From: Lichenifustis flavocetrariae
GTDB taxonomy: Bacteria; Pseudomonadota; Alphaproteobacteria; Rhizobiales; Beijerinckiaceae
Direction of reading: 5' to 3'
Assembly (NCBI RefSeq): GCF_026130545.1
Contig: NZ_JAMOIM010000017.1
Location: 1-64,000, forward strand
Length of the DNA stretch: 64,000 bases
Shown: positions 1 through 8,398 of the stretch, one piece after another
How positions within the stretch are numbered: the stretch's first letter is position 1
Layout of the letters: each line of letters begins with the position of its first letter
Notes under the pieces: generated by a model
Databases searched by the model: none
Seen by the model: only the letters and a program-made list of their open reading frames with translations
Told to the model about the DNA's origin: nothing
Translations under genes and position numbers: made by a program

Positions 1-109
1 CCTCCACGAAAACGAAATGCCGAACAGCGGCGCAGACCTCCACGGCGAACATCCCCAGCCACCCCAAAACGGGCAGCCTATCCACCGGCCGGAGATTACT
101 CCGCCCGCG

Positions 110-694
110 TCAGCACTTTACCGACGCTCCAGTGGCCTGCTTTGCCACCGCCGTGCACATGTAGTCGCCTTGGGCATACCGCAGCAGCGTCTTCTTGGCC
201 GTGACCTCGACTTTCGCGCAGTGACCCGCCAAACGGGGCAGGTCCGAGTCATGGACCGCGATTCCCGTTCGACCAGGAACATCGGCAGTAGGTCGCGCAC
301 CACGGCACCCGGCGATGGAAGCCGCTTTCCTGGTGGTTTGATGCGGAATTCATCCAGCTCGATGTCACAGCGCAGGGCTGCGGGCTGGCCCGGGTCAGCC
401 TCCTTGCGAGCGATGGACCAGCGGAAGAACTCGCACGCCAAAGCTTGGCTGTCCTTTTCGTTCACTCGATCTTCGGGGATCGACAGCTTGGCCTAGCGCT
501 CCTTCAACTCGGACAAGGCGTCGGCGAACCGGACCTTGGCCTCGGCCACGTTCTTGGTGCCAAGGGTGCGTTGGTGCCAAGGGTGCGCTGGAAAAGCCGT
601 TTGCCGAGCTTTCCTGGAGCCGGTCGGGCACCCTGAGCCGAATCCAGTAAGTGCCGGTCTTGGGGTGCTTCCACGGGGTGGGCACGCGGGCCAT
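110..694 (-). pseudogene. Broken phage-type tyrosine recombinase (integrase) remnant, N-terminal part only
   Basis: Reading left from an ATG at 694, the first residues (MARVPTPWKHPKTGTYWIR) match the conserved N-terminus of DUF6538-type tyrosine recombinases. The frame is lost soon after. The expected continuation (GKRLFQRTLGTKN, then VAEAKVRFADALSELKERW, then NEKDSQALACEFFRWSIARKEADP) is found in other frames, so at least two indels are present; one is the 17-bp tandem duplication at 554-587. A further shift lies near 280-300, after which the frame reads to a stop at 110-112 through a GDY motif typical of this family. The catalytic domain (Arg, HxxR, Tyr) is not seen. The position directly beyond the 3' end of tRNA-Ser suggests the relic of an element integrated at that tRNA. 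The gene cannot make a working integrase. Confidence 0.75.
554..587. repeat. 17-bp perfect tandem duplication inside the integrase remnant
   Basis: The unit ttggtgccaagggtgcg occurs twice head to tail (554-570 and 571-587). Seventeen is not a multiple of three, so the duplication shifts the integrase reading frame; a single copy reads through the QRTLGTKN segment in one frame. Confidence 0.9.
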
Positions 695-766
695 GTGTAT
701 CACTCGGTGCCCATTAGACCCTCGAAACTGTCTACATTTCTGGAAGGAATACGCTCTATGGAGCGT

Positions 767-856
767 TGGCGGAGAGGGAGGGATTTGAACCCCCGATAGA
801 CTTGCGCCTATGCCGCATTTCGAGTGCGGTGCATTCGACCACTCTGCCACCTCTCC
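767..856 (-). tRNA. tRNA-Ser (anticodon CGA)
   Basis: The minus strand gives a 90-nt class II tRNA. The acceptor arm GGAGAG pairs with CTCTCC, followed by the discriminator G and an encoded CCA (767-769). The anticodon loop is CTCGAAA, giving anticodon CGA, which reads UCG codons. A long variable arm (GGCATAGGCGCAAGTC region) and the T-arm GGTTCAAATCC are visible, as expected for serine tRNA. Immediately downstream (751-766) there is a perfect 6-bp hairpin, acgctc/gagcgt with a 4-nt loop, which may act in termination or 3' processing. The 3' end abuts the integrase remnant, so this gene is the probable attachment site. Confidence 0.95.
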
Positions 857-933
857 AGGCGCCGTTGCCGACACGGGGCATCGGTGTGGTGACGGCGAGA
901 TAGCACGCCCTCTCAGGGGGAACAAGCGAGCCT

Positions 934-943
934 TCACAAATTT
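934..943. repeat. Left target-site duplication of the IS element
   Basis: tcacaaattt directly flanks the left end of the insertion sequence and is repeated exactly at 2184-2193. A 10-bp duplication is within the 8-10 bp expected of ISAs1-family insertion. Confidence 0.85.
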
Positions 944-2183
944 CAGGGCATTCGCTTCGGGTTGACGGGCGCCTATCTCTGCCCTGACGGTGGTAAGTGT
1001 GATTCATGGGATGCATCGATGTCGGAGCCTCATCTTGCCTCGTCAATCCTGAACGGTCCTCGATCATTTTTCATCGCTGACCGACCCCCGCGAGGGCTGG
1101 CGCGTGGTCTATCCGCTGCCGGAGATCCTGCTTCTTGTGCTGTGTGCCACGCTCAGCGGCATGGAGGACTTCGTCGAGATCAGGCTGTGGGGCGAACAGC
1201 GGATGGCGTTCCTGCGCCGCTTCCTGCCCTACGAGCGGGGCCTGCCGGCGCACGATACCCTGCACGACGTCATCAACGTCCTCGACGCCGATCTCTTCAA
1301 GGCTTGCTTCACGGCGTGGGTGGAAACCCTGCGTGACGATGAGCCCGACATCATCGCCGTCGATGGCAAGACCTCGCGCCGCTGGCAGGCCCGGGGCCAC
1401 GGTCGCGAGCCGCTGCACATGGTCTCCGCCTGGGCCAGCCGCCAGCGCCTCGTACTCGGCCAGAAGGTCACCGACGTCAAATCCAACGAGATCACGGCCA
1501 TCCCGCGCCTGCTCGAACGGCTGGACCTGACCGGTGCGCTCGTCACCATCGATGCCATGGGAACGCAAAGCGCCATCGCCGAGACCATCGTGCACGGGGG
1601 CGGCGACTCTCTGCTGGCACTCAAGGGAAACCGACCGGCAACCCATGCCGATGTCGCCCGCTTCTTCGCCGATCCCGCCATCACCTTGCACAAAGCGCCG
1701 ATCGAGACCGTCGAGGCCGATCATGGCCGCATCGAACAGCGCCACCACAGCGTCTGCCACGATGTCGCTTGGCTCCGGTCAGATCGGCGCTATCCGACGA
1801 GCCCCGCTTTCCCCATCTGGCGATGATCGGCTTGGTCGAGACCCGCACCGAACGGGGCGGGGCCATCGCGCACGAGCGGCGCTACTATCTCTGCTCGGCC
1901 AAGCTCGATGCCAGAACCTTCGCGGCCGCCGTGCGCGCCCACTGGCATATCGAAAACCGGCTCCACTGGGTGCTCGACGCCGTCTTCCACGACGATCTCG
2001 CCCGCCTCAGAACCGGCGCCCGACCTCAAAATATGTCCATCGTCAAACACATGACCATGAACCTCGTGCGCACACAACCGACAAGCACAGCCTCAAGGTC
2101 AGCCGCAAACTGGCCAACCTCAATCCAGACTACCTCGAAAAACTCGTCAGAGCCCCGCCACCGTTAACCTGAAGCGATTCCCT
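944..2183 (+). mobile_element. ISAs1-family insertion sequence, inactive
   Basis: The element is 1,240 bp, a normal size for ISAs1. Its left end (cagggcattcgcttcgggtt) and the reverse complement of its right end (agggaatcgcttcaggttaa) are imperfect inverted repeats of about 25 bp that differ by one indel and a few substitutions. Exact 10-bp direct repeats lie outside both ends. It carries one transposase gene that is frameshifted three times, so it cannot move unless a transposase is supplied in trans. It sits between tRNA-Ser and the sugar ABC operon and breaks no recognisable gene. Confidence 0.85.
1019..2172 (+). pseudogene. ISAs1-family transposase with three frameshifts
   Basis: The product resembles DDE transposases of the ISAs1 (H-repeat-associated) family: an N-terminal segment ending SSLTDPREGW, then the conserved AVDGKTSRR and VTIDAMG motifs and a C-terminal HWHIENRLHWVLDAVF segment. 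The frame changes three times. There is an extra base near 1058 (MSEPHLASSILNG reads into LDHFSSLTDP only after removing one C). One base is missing near 1794 (RRYP then DEPRFPHLAM). A CA dinucleotide is inserted near 2071 (MNLVRT then TDKHSLKVSRKLANL). With these repaired the gene would encode about 384 residues from ATG 1019 to TGA 2172, close to full family length, so decay is by small indels rather than truncation. Confidence 0.88.
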
Positions 2184-2193
2184 TCACAAATTT
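2184..2193. repeat. Right target-site duplication of the IS element
   Basis: tcacaaattt, identical to 934-943. The following stretch to 2387 holds no gene I can support. Confidence 0.85.
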
Positions 2194-2387
2194 TAACCAT
2201 ACGCCGTCCTCGGTACGTCAGGCTCACGCGCACATCCCGGCGAAGGCAAAACTGGCTCGGTCGGCATCCGCCGCCATGCCCGCTGTGCCACGGAAAAGCT
2301 CCTCGCGAATTCCATTGACAAAGCCGAGGCCGCCCCCTCCGATGCGCTCAGCCCTCCGTCAGAGAGGCGCGGTTCGGGGAGAGATGG

Positions 2388-3899
2388 ATGGCGCTGGGCG
2401 ATCCGCTGCACTTTGAGAATGTGGCCAAATCGTTTGGTGGCACCCGGGCCCTCAAGGGCGTCAGCTTCACGGTCGAGCGTGGCGAGGTCGTGGCGCTGCT
2501 GGGCGAGAACGGCGCAGGCAAATCGACGCTGATCAAGGTGCTCGGCGGCATTCATCGGGCCGACGAAGGCCGGGTTGCGATTGGTGACAGGCCGTACCGT
2601 CACCAGAGCTCCGGGGCCTCGGGCCGGCAGCCGGTCGCCTTCATCCATCAGGATCTCGGGCTGATCGAGTGGATGACGGTGGCCGAGAATGTGAGCCTCG
2701 CCCATGGCTTTCCCCGTCGCGGTGGCTTTGCGCGGCTGATGCCCATCGCCTGGGGCGCGACCGAAACCAAGGCCGCGCAGGCGCTCGCGATCGTCGGCTG
2801 CGACATCGACCCGACCACGCGGGTCGCGAGCCTGAGCCGCACGGAAAAGTCCCTCGTCGCCATCGCCCGCGCGCTCGCGGTGGAGTGCGATTTCCTGGTC
2901 CTGGACGAGCCGACCGCGAGCCTCCCGGCCGACGAGGTCGAGCGCTTGTTCACGGCCATGCGGCGCCTGCAGGCGGCCGGCGTCGGCATGATCTACGTGT
3001 CGCACCGGCTCGACGAGATCTTCCGTATCGCCGACCGGGTGGTGGTGATGCGGGACGGCAACCTGGTCGGCGACCAGAAGGTTGCCGAGACCACGGCCGA
3101 CAGCCTGGTCCAGCTCATCATCGGCCATTCGGAACTGAACGCCTTTCAAAAGGCCGGAATACAAGCGGGCCGGCCCCGGGCGGCCGTGACCGATCTTCGC
3201 ACGCCGCGGGCCGGACCCGTGACCTTCGACATCCGCGAGGGCGAGTTGCTTGGGCTCGTGGGACTGCGGGGCGCGGGGCAGGAAGAGATCGGCCGGGCGT
3301 TGTTTGGCGCCACGCCGCATACCGGCACGGTCACGCTCGACGGCCTGACGCCGGATCTCTCCTCGCCAAGGGCCGCCCTTGCCGCAGGCATCGGGCTCAT
3401 CGCGCGTGACCGCACCGAAGAGTCGATCGCGGCGGCCCTGTCGATCCGCGAGAACACCTTTCTCAATCCAGGGGCGGGCGGGCGGAAACTGTTTTCCGTC
3501 TTGTCCCCGGCCGCCGAGGCTAAGGCCGCCGCTGGAATCGGCGCCTCCGTGGGTCTCAGGCCGAACGATCCCGACCTTGCCATCGAAGGGCTGTCGGGCG
3601 GCAACCAGCAGAAGGTCATCGTCGGGCGCTGGCTCGCGACCGGCCGCCGGCTGCTGGTCGCCGAGGACCCGACCGCTGGTGTCGACGTCGGCGCCAAGGC
3701 CGAGATTTACCGGCTCATTGCGCGGGCCGTCGAGAGCGGGCTCGCGGTCGTCGTGGTCTCCACCGACTTCGAGGAAGTCGCGCATATCTGCCACCGGGCC
3801 CTTGTGTTCAGCCACGGCCGGGTGGTGTCGGAACTCTCCGGACCGGCCCTGACGATCGCCGGCCTCATCACGGCCGCTTCCGCTTCGGACGCCGCCTAA
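2388..3899 (+). CDS. Sugar ABC transporter ATP-binding protein (CUT2/RbsA-like, two nucleotide-binding domains)
   Basis: A 503-residue cytoplasmic ATPase of the CUT2 importer type with two fused ABC domains. In domain 1 the Walker A GENGAGKST is at about residues 39-47, the Q-loop is FIHQD, and Walker B is LVLDEPTAS. Its signature is degenerate: LSRTEKSLVAIARAL in place of the usual LSxGxxQ. Domain 2 has the non-canonical Walker A GLRGAGQEE that is normal for this class and a good signature (LSGGNQQKV). Its Walker B reads LLVAEDPTAGVD, with Asp and Glu swapped relative to the common LDEPT. A ribosome site (ggggagag) precedes the ATG. It is first in an ATPase-permease-binding protein operon. 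The substrate cannot be read from sequence; a pentose, polyol or other monosaccharide is likely. Confidence 0.93.
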   Translation: MALGDPLHFENVAKSFGGTRALKGVSFTVERGEVVALLGENGAGKSTLIKVLGGIHRADEGRVAIGDRPYRHQSSGASGRQPVAFIHQDLGLIEWMTVAENVSLAHGFPRRGGFARLMPIAWGATETKAAQALAIVGCDIDPTTRVASLSRTEKSLVAIARALAVECDFLVLDEPTASLPADEVERLFTAMRRLQAAGVGMIYVSHRLDEIFRIADRVVVMRDGNLVGDQKVAETTADSLVQLIIGHSELNAFQKAGIQAGRPRAAVTDLRTPRAGPVTFDIREGELLGLVGLRGAGQEEIGRALFGATPHTGTVTLDGLTPDLSSPRAALAAGIGLIARDRTEESIAAALSIRENTFLNPGAGGRKLFSVLSPAAEAKAAAGIGASVGLRPNDPDLAIEGLSGGNQQKVIVGRWLATGRRLLVAEDPTAGVDVGAKAEIYRLIARAVESGLAVVVVSTDFEEVAHICHRALVFSHGRVVSELSGPALTIAGLITAASASDAA

Positions 3900-3947
3900 A
3901 ATCTTCACATCGGCACCGCGCCGCCGCACAACGAGGGAGCGAAGGCT

Positions 3948-4997
3948 TTGTCCACCAATTCGATCAAATCCGACGCTCTCGAACCCACGCGGGCGGAACT
4001 CAAGACTCTGACGGCGGGACAACGAACCGGACGGTTGCTGCCAGTCTACGGCCTGCCGATTCTCACCCTGCTGTTGATCGTCCTCTTTTCGGTGATGCTG
4101 CCCGACACGTTTCCGACCTTGCTCAACTTCCGCTCGATTGTGGCCGACAAGGCGATCATCGCGCTGCTTTCGCTGGCCGCGATGATCCCCATGGCGACCG
4201 GCAAGATCGACCTCACGGTCGGCTACGGCATCGTGCTGTGGCACATTTTGGCGATCAGCCTGCAGACGATGTTCGGCCTGCCCTGGCCGGTCGCGGTGAT
4301 GGTCGTGATTCTGCTCGGGGCCGGCGTCGGCCTGCTCAACGGTCTTCTGGTCGAAGTCGCACGGATCGACAGCTTCATCGCGACGCTCGGCACCGGAACC
4401 GTGCTCTACGCGGTTGCGCTTTGGCACACGGGCGGCCGGCAGGTCGTGGCCGTCTTGCCGAAGGGCTTCCTGGCGCTGAACAACACGATCCTGTTCGGCG
4501 CGCCGATCACCGGCTGGTACGTGCTCATTCTGGCGTGCCTCCTATGGTTCGTGCTGGAGCACTTGCCGTTCGGACGTTACCTCTATGCCATCGGGGCAAA
4601 TCCGAAGGCGGCGGCCCTTAACGGCATTCCGGTGCAGCGCTTCACGATAGGTGCCTTCGTGACATCGGGCCTGTTGACTGCCGTGGCAGGCGTGCTGCTC
4701 GCCTCGAAGCTGCGCATCGGTCAGGCGAGCGTCGGGCTCGAATATCTTCTGCCGGCCCTGGTCGGCGCCTTTCTCGGCTCGACGACGATCAAGCCCGGCC
4801 GCGTCAATGTCTGGGGTACCGTGGTGGGCGTGGCGATTCTCGCGGTCGGTATCGCCGGCATCCAGCAATTCGGCGGCTCGTTCTGGGTCGAGCCCATGTT
4901 CAATGGCGTCACCCTGCTAATCGCCATCGGCATCGCGGGCTATGCCCAGCGGCGCCGGGGCGCGGCCGGCAGGATCGTGAAGTCGGCGAGCGCTTGA
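3948..4997 (+). CDS. Sugar ABC transporter permease (CUT2 family)
   Basis: A 349-residue inner-membrane permease of the RbsC/BPD_transp_2 type. After a hydrophilic N-terminus of about 35 residues there are roughly nine hydrophobic helices, starting with LPILTLLLIVLFSVMLP. The family loop is visible near residues 210-230 as LPFGRYLYAIGANPKAAALNG. The start is TTG at 3948 with a GAGGGAG ribosome site upstream; no ATG lies near. It follows the ATPase by 48 bp and precedes the binding protein by 28 bp, so the three are probably one transcript. It forms the transmembrane path that the double ATPase drives. Confidence 0.92.
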   Translation: MSTNSIKSDALEPTRAELKTLTAGQRTGRLLPVYGLPILTLLLIVLFSVMLPDTFPTLLNFRSIVADKAIIALLSLAAMIPMATGKIDLTVGYGIVLWHILAISLQTMFGLPWPVAVMVVILLGAGVGLLNGLLVEVARIDSFIATLGTGTVLYAVALWHTGGRQVVAVLPKGFLALNNTILFGAPITGWYVLILACLLWFVLEHLPFGRYLYAIGANPKAAALNGIPVQRFTIGAFVTSGLLTAVAGVLLASKLRIGQASVGLEYLLPALVGAFLGSTTIKPGRVNVWGTVVGVAILAVGIAGIQQFGGSFWVEPMFNGVTLLIAIGIAGYAQRRRGAAGRIVKSASA

Positions 4998-5025
4998 ACG
5001 CCGCCGCATGAGGGAGTGGGACACG

Positions 5026-6123
5026 ATGAAACATAGCTTGATGGTGAGCACGACGCTGCTGGCGCTCGCGAGTGGCGCAGCCCATGCGGATGCGCTGGTC
5101 GACGAGGCCAAGGCGGTCGTGACGAAGGCCACCGCGCGCGTGGACAAGTGGGAAGGACCCACAGCCGGCCCGAAGTCGGTCGGCAAGAAGCTCGTGGTCT
5201 ATGTGGCGGGCGACATGCGCAACGGCGGCATCCTGGGGGTTGCCAAGGGGGTCAAGGAGGCCGCCGACGTCATTGGCTGGACCTATCGCGAGATCGACGG
5301 CCAAGGCTCGGTCTCCGGGCAGGCCACGGCGCTGAGCCAGGCGGTGGCGTTGAAGCCTGATGCGATCATCGTCGGCGGAAGTGACGCCGTCGAGCAGAAG
5401 GCCGCGCTCGAGGAGGCCGCCAGTCACGGCATCGCCATCGTGGGATGGCACTCCGGCCCGAAACCCGGCCCGCTGGACGGCACACCGGTTTTCGCCAATG
5501 TCACAACGGATGCGATGGAAGTCGCCCGCGTCGCCTCCATGAAGGCCATCGCCGATTCGGACGGCAAGGCGGGTGTGGTCATCTACGCCGACTCCACCTA
5601 TGCGATCGCCATCGCCAAGGGTCGCGCCATGGAAGCGGAGATCAAGAAATGCGCCGGCTGCAAGGTTGTCGCCTTCGAGGATACGCCGCTCGCCGATGTC
5701 TCGACCCGCATCCCGCAGTTGACCACCACCCTGCTGCAGCAGAACGGATCCAAGTGGGGCTATTCCCTGGCCATCAACGACCTCTATTACGATTTCATGC
5801 CGCCTTCGCTCGAAGCGGCCGGGATCGCGGGCGAAGGCAACCCGCAGAACATTTCCGCTGGCGACGGTTCGGAATCCGCCTACCAGCGGATCCGGGCCAA
5901 AGACCATCAGGCCGCGACCGTCCCGGAGCCGCTCAACATGCAGGGCTGGCAGCTCGTTGATGAATTGAACCGGGATTTCGCCAAGCAGCCCTGGTCGGGG
6001 TTCGTGCCGAGCGTGCATCTGGTCACGGCCGATAACATCGCGTTCGACGGCGGCCCGAAGAACGTCTTCGATCCGGACAATGGCTATCGGGATCACTACA
6101 AGGCGATCTGGGGCGCGAAATAG
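5026..6123 (+). CDS. Periplasmic substrate-binding protein of the sugar ABC transporter
   Basis: 365 residues. A Sec signal peptide is clear (MKHSLMVSTTLLALASGAAHA, cleavage about residue 21), so the protein is periplasmic. The mature part looks like a type I periplasmic binding fold (Peripla_BP_4): an early GKKLVVYVAGDMRNGG strand-loop, the helix-strand AVALKPDAIIVGGSD, and a hinge region GKAGVVIYADSTYAIA. The ATG at 5026 is preferred to one at 5008 because AGGGAGTGGG sits just upstream of it and the signal peptide then begins properly. It is third in the operon, unlike many CUT2 systems where the binding protein comes first. The ligand is unknown. Confidence 0.92.
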   Translation: MKHSLMVSTTLLALASGAAHADALVDEAKAVVTKATARVDKWEGPTAGPKSVGKKLVVYVAGDMRNGGILGVAKGVKEAADVIGWTYREIDGQGSVSGQATALSQAVALKPDAIIVGGSDAVEQKAALEEAASHGIAIVGWHSGPKPGPLDGTPVFANVTTDAMEVARVASMKAIADSDGKAGVVIYADSTYAIAIAKGRAMEAEIKKCAGCKVVAFEDTPLADVSTRIPQLTTTLLQQNGSKWGYSLAINDLYYDFMPPSLEAAGIAGEGNPQNISAGDGSESAYQRIRAKDHQAATVPEPLNMQGWQLVDELNRDFAKQPWSGFVPSVHLVTADNIAFDGGPKNVFDPDNGYRDHYKAIWGAK

Positions 6124-6131
6124 CGTCGAAA

Positions 6132-6165
6132 CCCTCCGGCCAGGCAGCTGCGCTTGGCCGGAGGG
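6132..6165 (+). terminator. Hairpin after the sugar ABC operon
   Basis: An 11-bp perfect stem (ccctccggcca / tggccggaggg) with a 12-nt loop begins 8 bp after the binding-protein stop. No T-run follows, so it could be a factor-dependent terminator or an mRNA-stabilising hairpin. The rest of 6166-6380 holds no gene I can support. Confidence 0.6.
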
Positions 6166-6380
6166 CCAGTCCGGCGAAGCCGCTCCGTCGTTTTTTGACA
6201 TTTTACCGACCGGAGCATGCAGATCGGCGTGCACGATTCACTGACCCGAAAGACGGGATGTGGCGCGCCGGGCACGCTGCGCGATCCTCGTCATCCTCAC
6301 GAAACTTGCGCGTATGGCGCGGCGTCTAAGCTATGCGACAGTCGGCCGACCTCAGCCGTCCACCCAATCGGAGACAATTT

Positions 6381-6611
6381 ATGCGCCCTATCAGCCTGTT
6401 CGTGACCGCTCTCGCGTTGTTGGGAGCCCAGACCGCTTTCGCGGCTACGAACCAAGTCTCGCTCAAGGACAAGCAGCAGGCTGCCTGCTACGATGACGTC
6501 AACAGGCTGTGCAAAGACGCGATACCCGATGTCGACAAGGTCACGGCTTGCATGAAGGACAAGAAGCCTCTGGTCAGCGCAAAATGTGCTGCCATGTGGG
6601 ACGTCAAATAG
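6381..6611 (+). CDS. Small secreted Cys-rich repeat protein
   Basis: 76 residues with a signal peptide (MRPISLFVTALALLGAQTAFA). The mature part, about 55 residues, has four cysteines in an arrangement (CYDDVNRLC, then DKVTAC, then SAKC) resembling a single Cys-rich repeat of the GLG1-like family found in small periplasmic proteins of Rhizobiales. Two disulfides are likely in the periplasm. The start at 6381 is chosen over one at 6333 because cggagac lies about 8 bp upstream and the signal peptide begins there. It stands alone between the ABC operon and the convergent nucleotidase gene. No function can be assigned. Confidence 0.7.
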   Translation: MRPISLFVTALALLGAQTAFAATNQVSLKDKQQAACYDDVNRLCKDAIPDVDKVTACMKDKKPLVSAKCAAMWDVK

Positions 6612-6686
6612 GCGGTGAGGCTCTCTCCGTTCCCTCTGAATAGCGCGGCCAGGCCGCCGATTTAGCGGCCAGGAAGGCTCTGCCGG

Positions 6687-7466
6687 TCAAGGCGTGAGCC
6701 TTCCCATGACCACGCCCTGCAGAAACCCCGCGAGATTGTCTGTCACGAAGTCGACGTAGGGTTCTGTCACCCCCTCGGCTTCCCAGGGTTCACGGTGATC
6801 GCTCCCCTCAGGCACGATCAGAACGGTCCGCATGCCGCGCTGATGCGGGATCACGAGATTTCGCGCTAGGTCCTCGAACATCGCGGCCCGCTTGGGGTCG
6901 ACGCTGTGCTTTTTGAAGAAGCTTTCATAGACGGAAGCTTCGGGCTTCGGCACGAGTTCGGCCGCCACAATATCGAAAATGTCCTCGAAGGCGTCGTGAA
7001 AACCGAGACGCTCCGTGGTCCGGAGCGCATGTTCCCGCGACCCATTGGTGAGAATTAGTTTGCGGCCCGGCAGAAGCGCAAGTGCCTGCTTCAGGTCGGG
7101 ATTGGACGGGATCGACGTGCGATCGATGTCGTGCACGAACTCCAGGAATTCATCGACCTTGACGGCATGCTCTTCCATCAGGCCGCGGAGCGTCGTGCCG
7201 TAGCGCCGATAGTAATACTTCTGCAATCCTCGGGCCGACTGACCATCGAGTCCGAGCAATGTCGCGAGATAGAGCGTGATCCGGGCGTCGATCGACGGCC
7301 AGATGCTACTACCCGCGGGGTAAAGCGTGTTGTCGAGATCGAACACCCAGGTGTCGACATCGGCGAAGCGCTCATGGATTAAGGGTCCCGGAGCCAAGGC
7401 CCGCGGCGCCGTCGAGGCGAGAAGGACGTCAGTCGACGCCGCGGGAGAAGCCATTGTTCGGTTCAA
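6687..7466 (-). CDS. HAD-superfamily pyrimidine 5'-nucleotidase
   Basis: A 259-residue cytoplasmic hydrolase similar to the Sdt1-like pyrimidine 5'-nucleotidases, which remove phosphate from UMP or CMP-type nucleotides. HAD motif I is [10 protein letters not shown] near residue 42 with both aspartates; motif II is LILTNGS; motif III Lys lies in LVPKPEAS; motif IV is [11 protein letters not shown]. The frame opens with TTG at 7466 overlapping the argB stop as TTGA, and an ATG lies at 7454, so the true start could be either. It is the last gene of the minus-strand block rpmH-rnpA-yidC-engB-argB. Exact substrate is inferred from family resemblance only. Confidence 0.85.
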   Translation of the reverse strand: MNRTMASPAASTDVLLASTAPRALAPGPLIHERFADVDTWVFDLDNTLYPAGSSIWPSIDARITLYLATLLGLDGQSARGLQKYYYRRYGTTLRGLMEEHAVKVDEFLEFVHDIDRTSIPSNPDLKQALALLPGRKLILTNGSREHALRTTERLGFHDAFEDIFDIVAAELVPKPEASVYESFFKKHSVDPKRAAMFEDLARNLVIPHQRGMRTVLIVPEGSDHREPWEAEGVTEPYVDFVTDNLAGFLQGVVMGRLTP

Positions 7467-8398
7467 CGCGTAATGAGGGTGCCGGCGCCGTGGTCGGTCA
7501 GCAACTCGACCAGCACGGCATGAGGCAGCTTGCCATCGAGGATCACCACGCCCTCCACGCCCTGTTCCAAAGCGTAGATGCAGGTCTCGACCTTCGGGAT
7601 CATGCCCCCGGTGATGGTTCCATCGGCGATCAGGCCTCTGATATCGTCGACGCGAAGCTCCTTGATGAGGTTCTTCTGCTTGTCGAGCACGCCGGGAACA
7701 TCGGTGAGGAACAACAAGCGCTTGGCCCCGAGCGCACCCGCGATCGCGCCCGCGAAGGTATCCGCATTGACGTTATAGGTCTCGCCGTCACTCCCTTGCG
7801 CCACCGGCGCCAGGACGGGAATGAGTTCGCGTCCTAGCACCTGGTCGAGCACGGTCACATCGACCTTGGAGGGTTCGCCCACGAAGCCGAGATCGACCTC
7901 CGGCTCGTCCGAGGCCGTGTGGCCTTCGGTGTGACGCTCCAGCTTCGTGGCCGTCACCATATTGCCGTCCTTGCCGCAGAGGCCGATCGCACGTCCCCCC
8001 TCGGCATTGATGAAGCCGACGATTTGCTTATTGATGGAGCCGCACAGCACCATTTCGACGATCTCGACCGTGGCCTTGTCGGTCACCCGCAGGCCGCCCG
8101 AGAAGTGCGACGCGATACCAAGCTTCTTGAGCATGGCACCGATTTGCGGTCCCCCGCCATGCACCACGACCGGATTGACCCCGGATTGTTCCAGCAGAAC
8201 CATATCCTTGGCGAATTCACGTGCAACCTGCTCGTCGCCCATGGCATGGCCGCCATATTTCACCACCACGATGGCGTCGTCGTACCGCAGCATATGCGGC
8301 AGGGCCTGCATCAGAGTCTCGGCCTGCAACTGAGCGTGACCGATGGACGAGCCATCCGAACCCAAACCGCTGCTTTGCGTCGCCTCGGTCATCGTCAT
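7463..8398 (-). CDS. argB: Acetylglutamate kinase
   Basis: 311 residues. Phosphorylates N-acetyl-L-glutamate in the second step of arginine biosynthesis. Family motifs are the Lys-containing [10 protein letters not shown] near residue 48, [11 protein letters not shown] for substrate binding, the [15 protein letters not shown] segment and the C-terminal DGAGTL-like end ([10 protein letters not shown]). The N-terminal helix before residue 40 ([17 protein letters not shown]) is the kind that makes hexameric, arginine-inhibited forms, so feedback control by arginine is likely. It overlaps engB upstream by 4 bp (ATGA) and the nucleotidase downstream. Length and motifs are normal. Confidence 0.96.
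   Translation of the reverse strand: MTMTEATQSSGLGSDGSSIGHAQLQAETLMQALPHMLRYDDAIVVVKYGGHAMGDEQVAREFAKDMVLLEQSGVNPVVVHGGGPQIGAMLKKLGIASHFSGGLRVTDKATVEIVEMVLCGSINKQIVGFINAEGGRAIGLCGKDGNMVTATKLERHTEGHTASDEPEVDLGFVGEPSKVDVTVLDQVLGRELIPVLAPVAQGSDGETYNVNADTFAGAIAGALGAKRLLFLTDVPGVLDKQKNLIKELRVDDIRGLIADGTITGGMIPKVETCIYALEQGVEGVVILDGKLPHAVLVELLTDHGAGTLITR

Noticed and set aside
2193-4427. 744-codon open frame on the minus strand
   Set aside because: It runs antisense to the ABC ATPase and permease, has no family motif and has the Arg/Gly/Asp-rich composition of a shadow frame in GC-rich DNA.
4909-6234. 441-codon minus-strand frame over the binding protein
   Set aside because: Antisense shadow of a gene with a clear signal peptide and fold.
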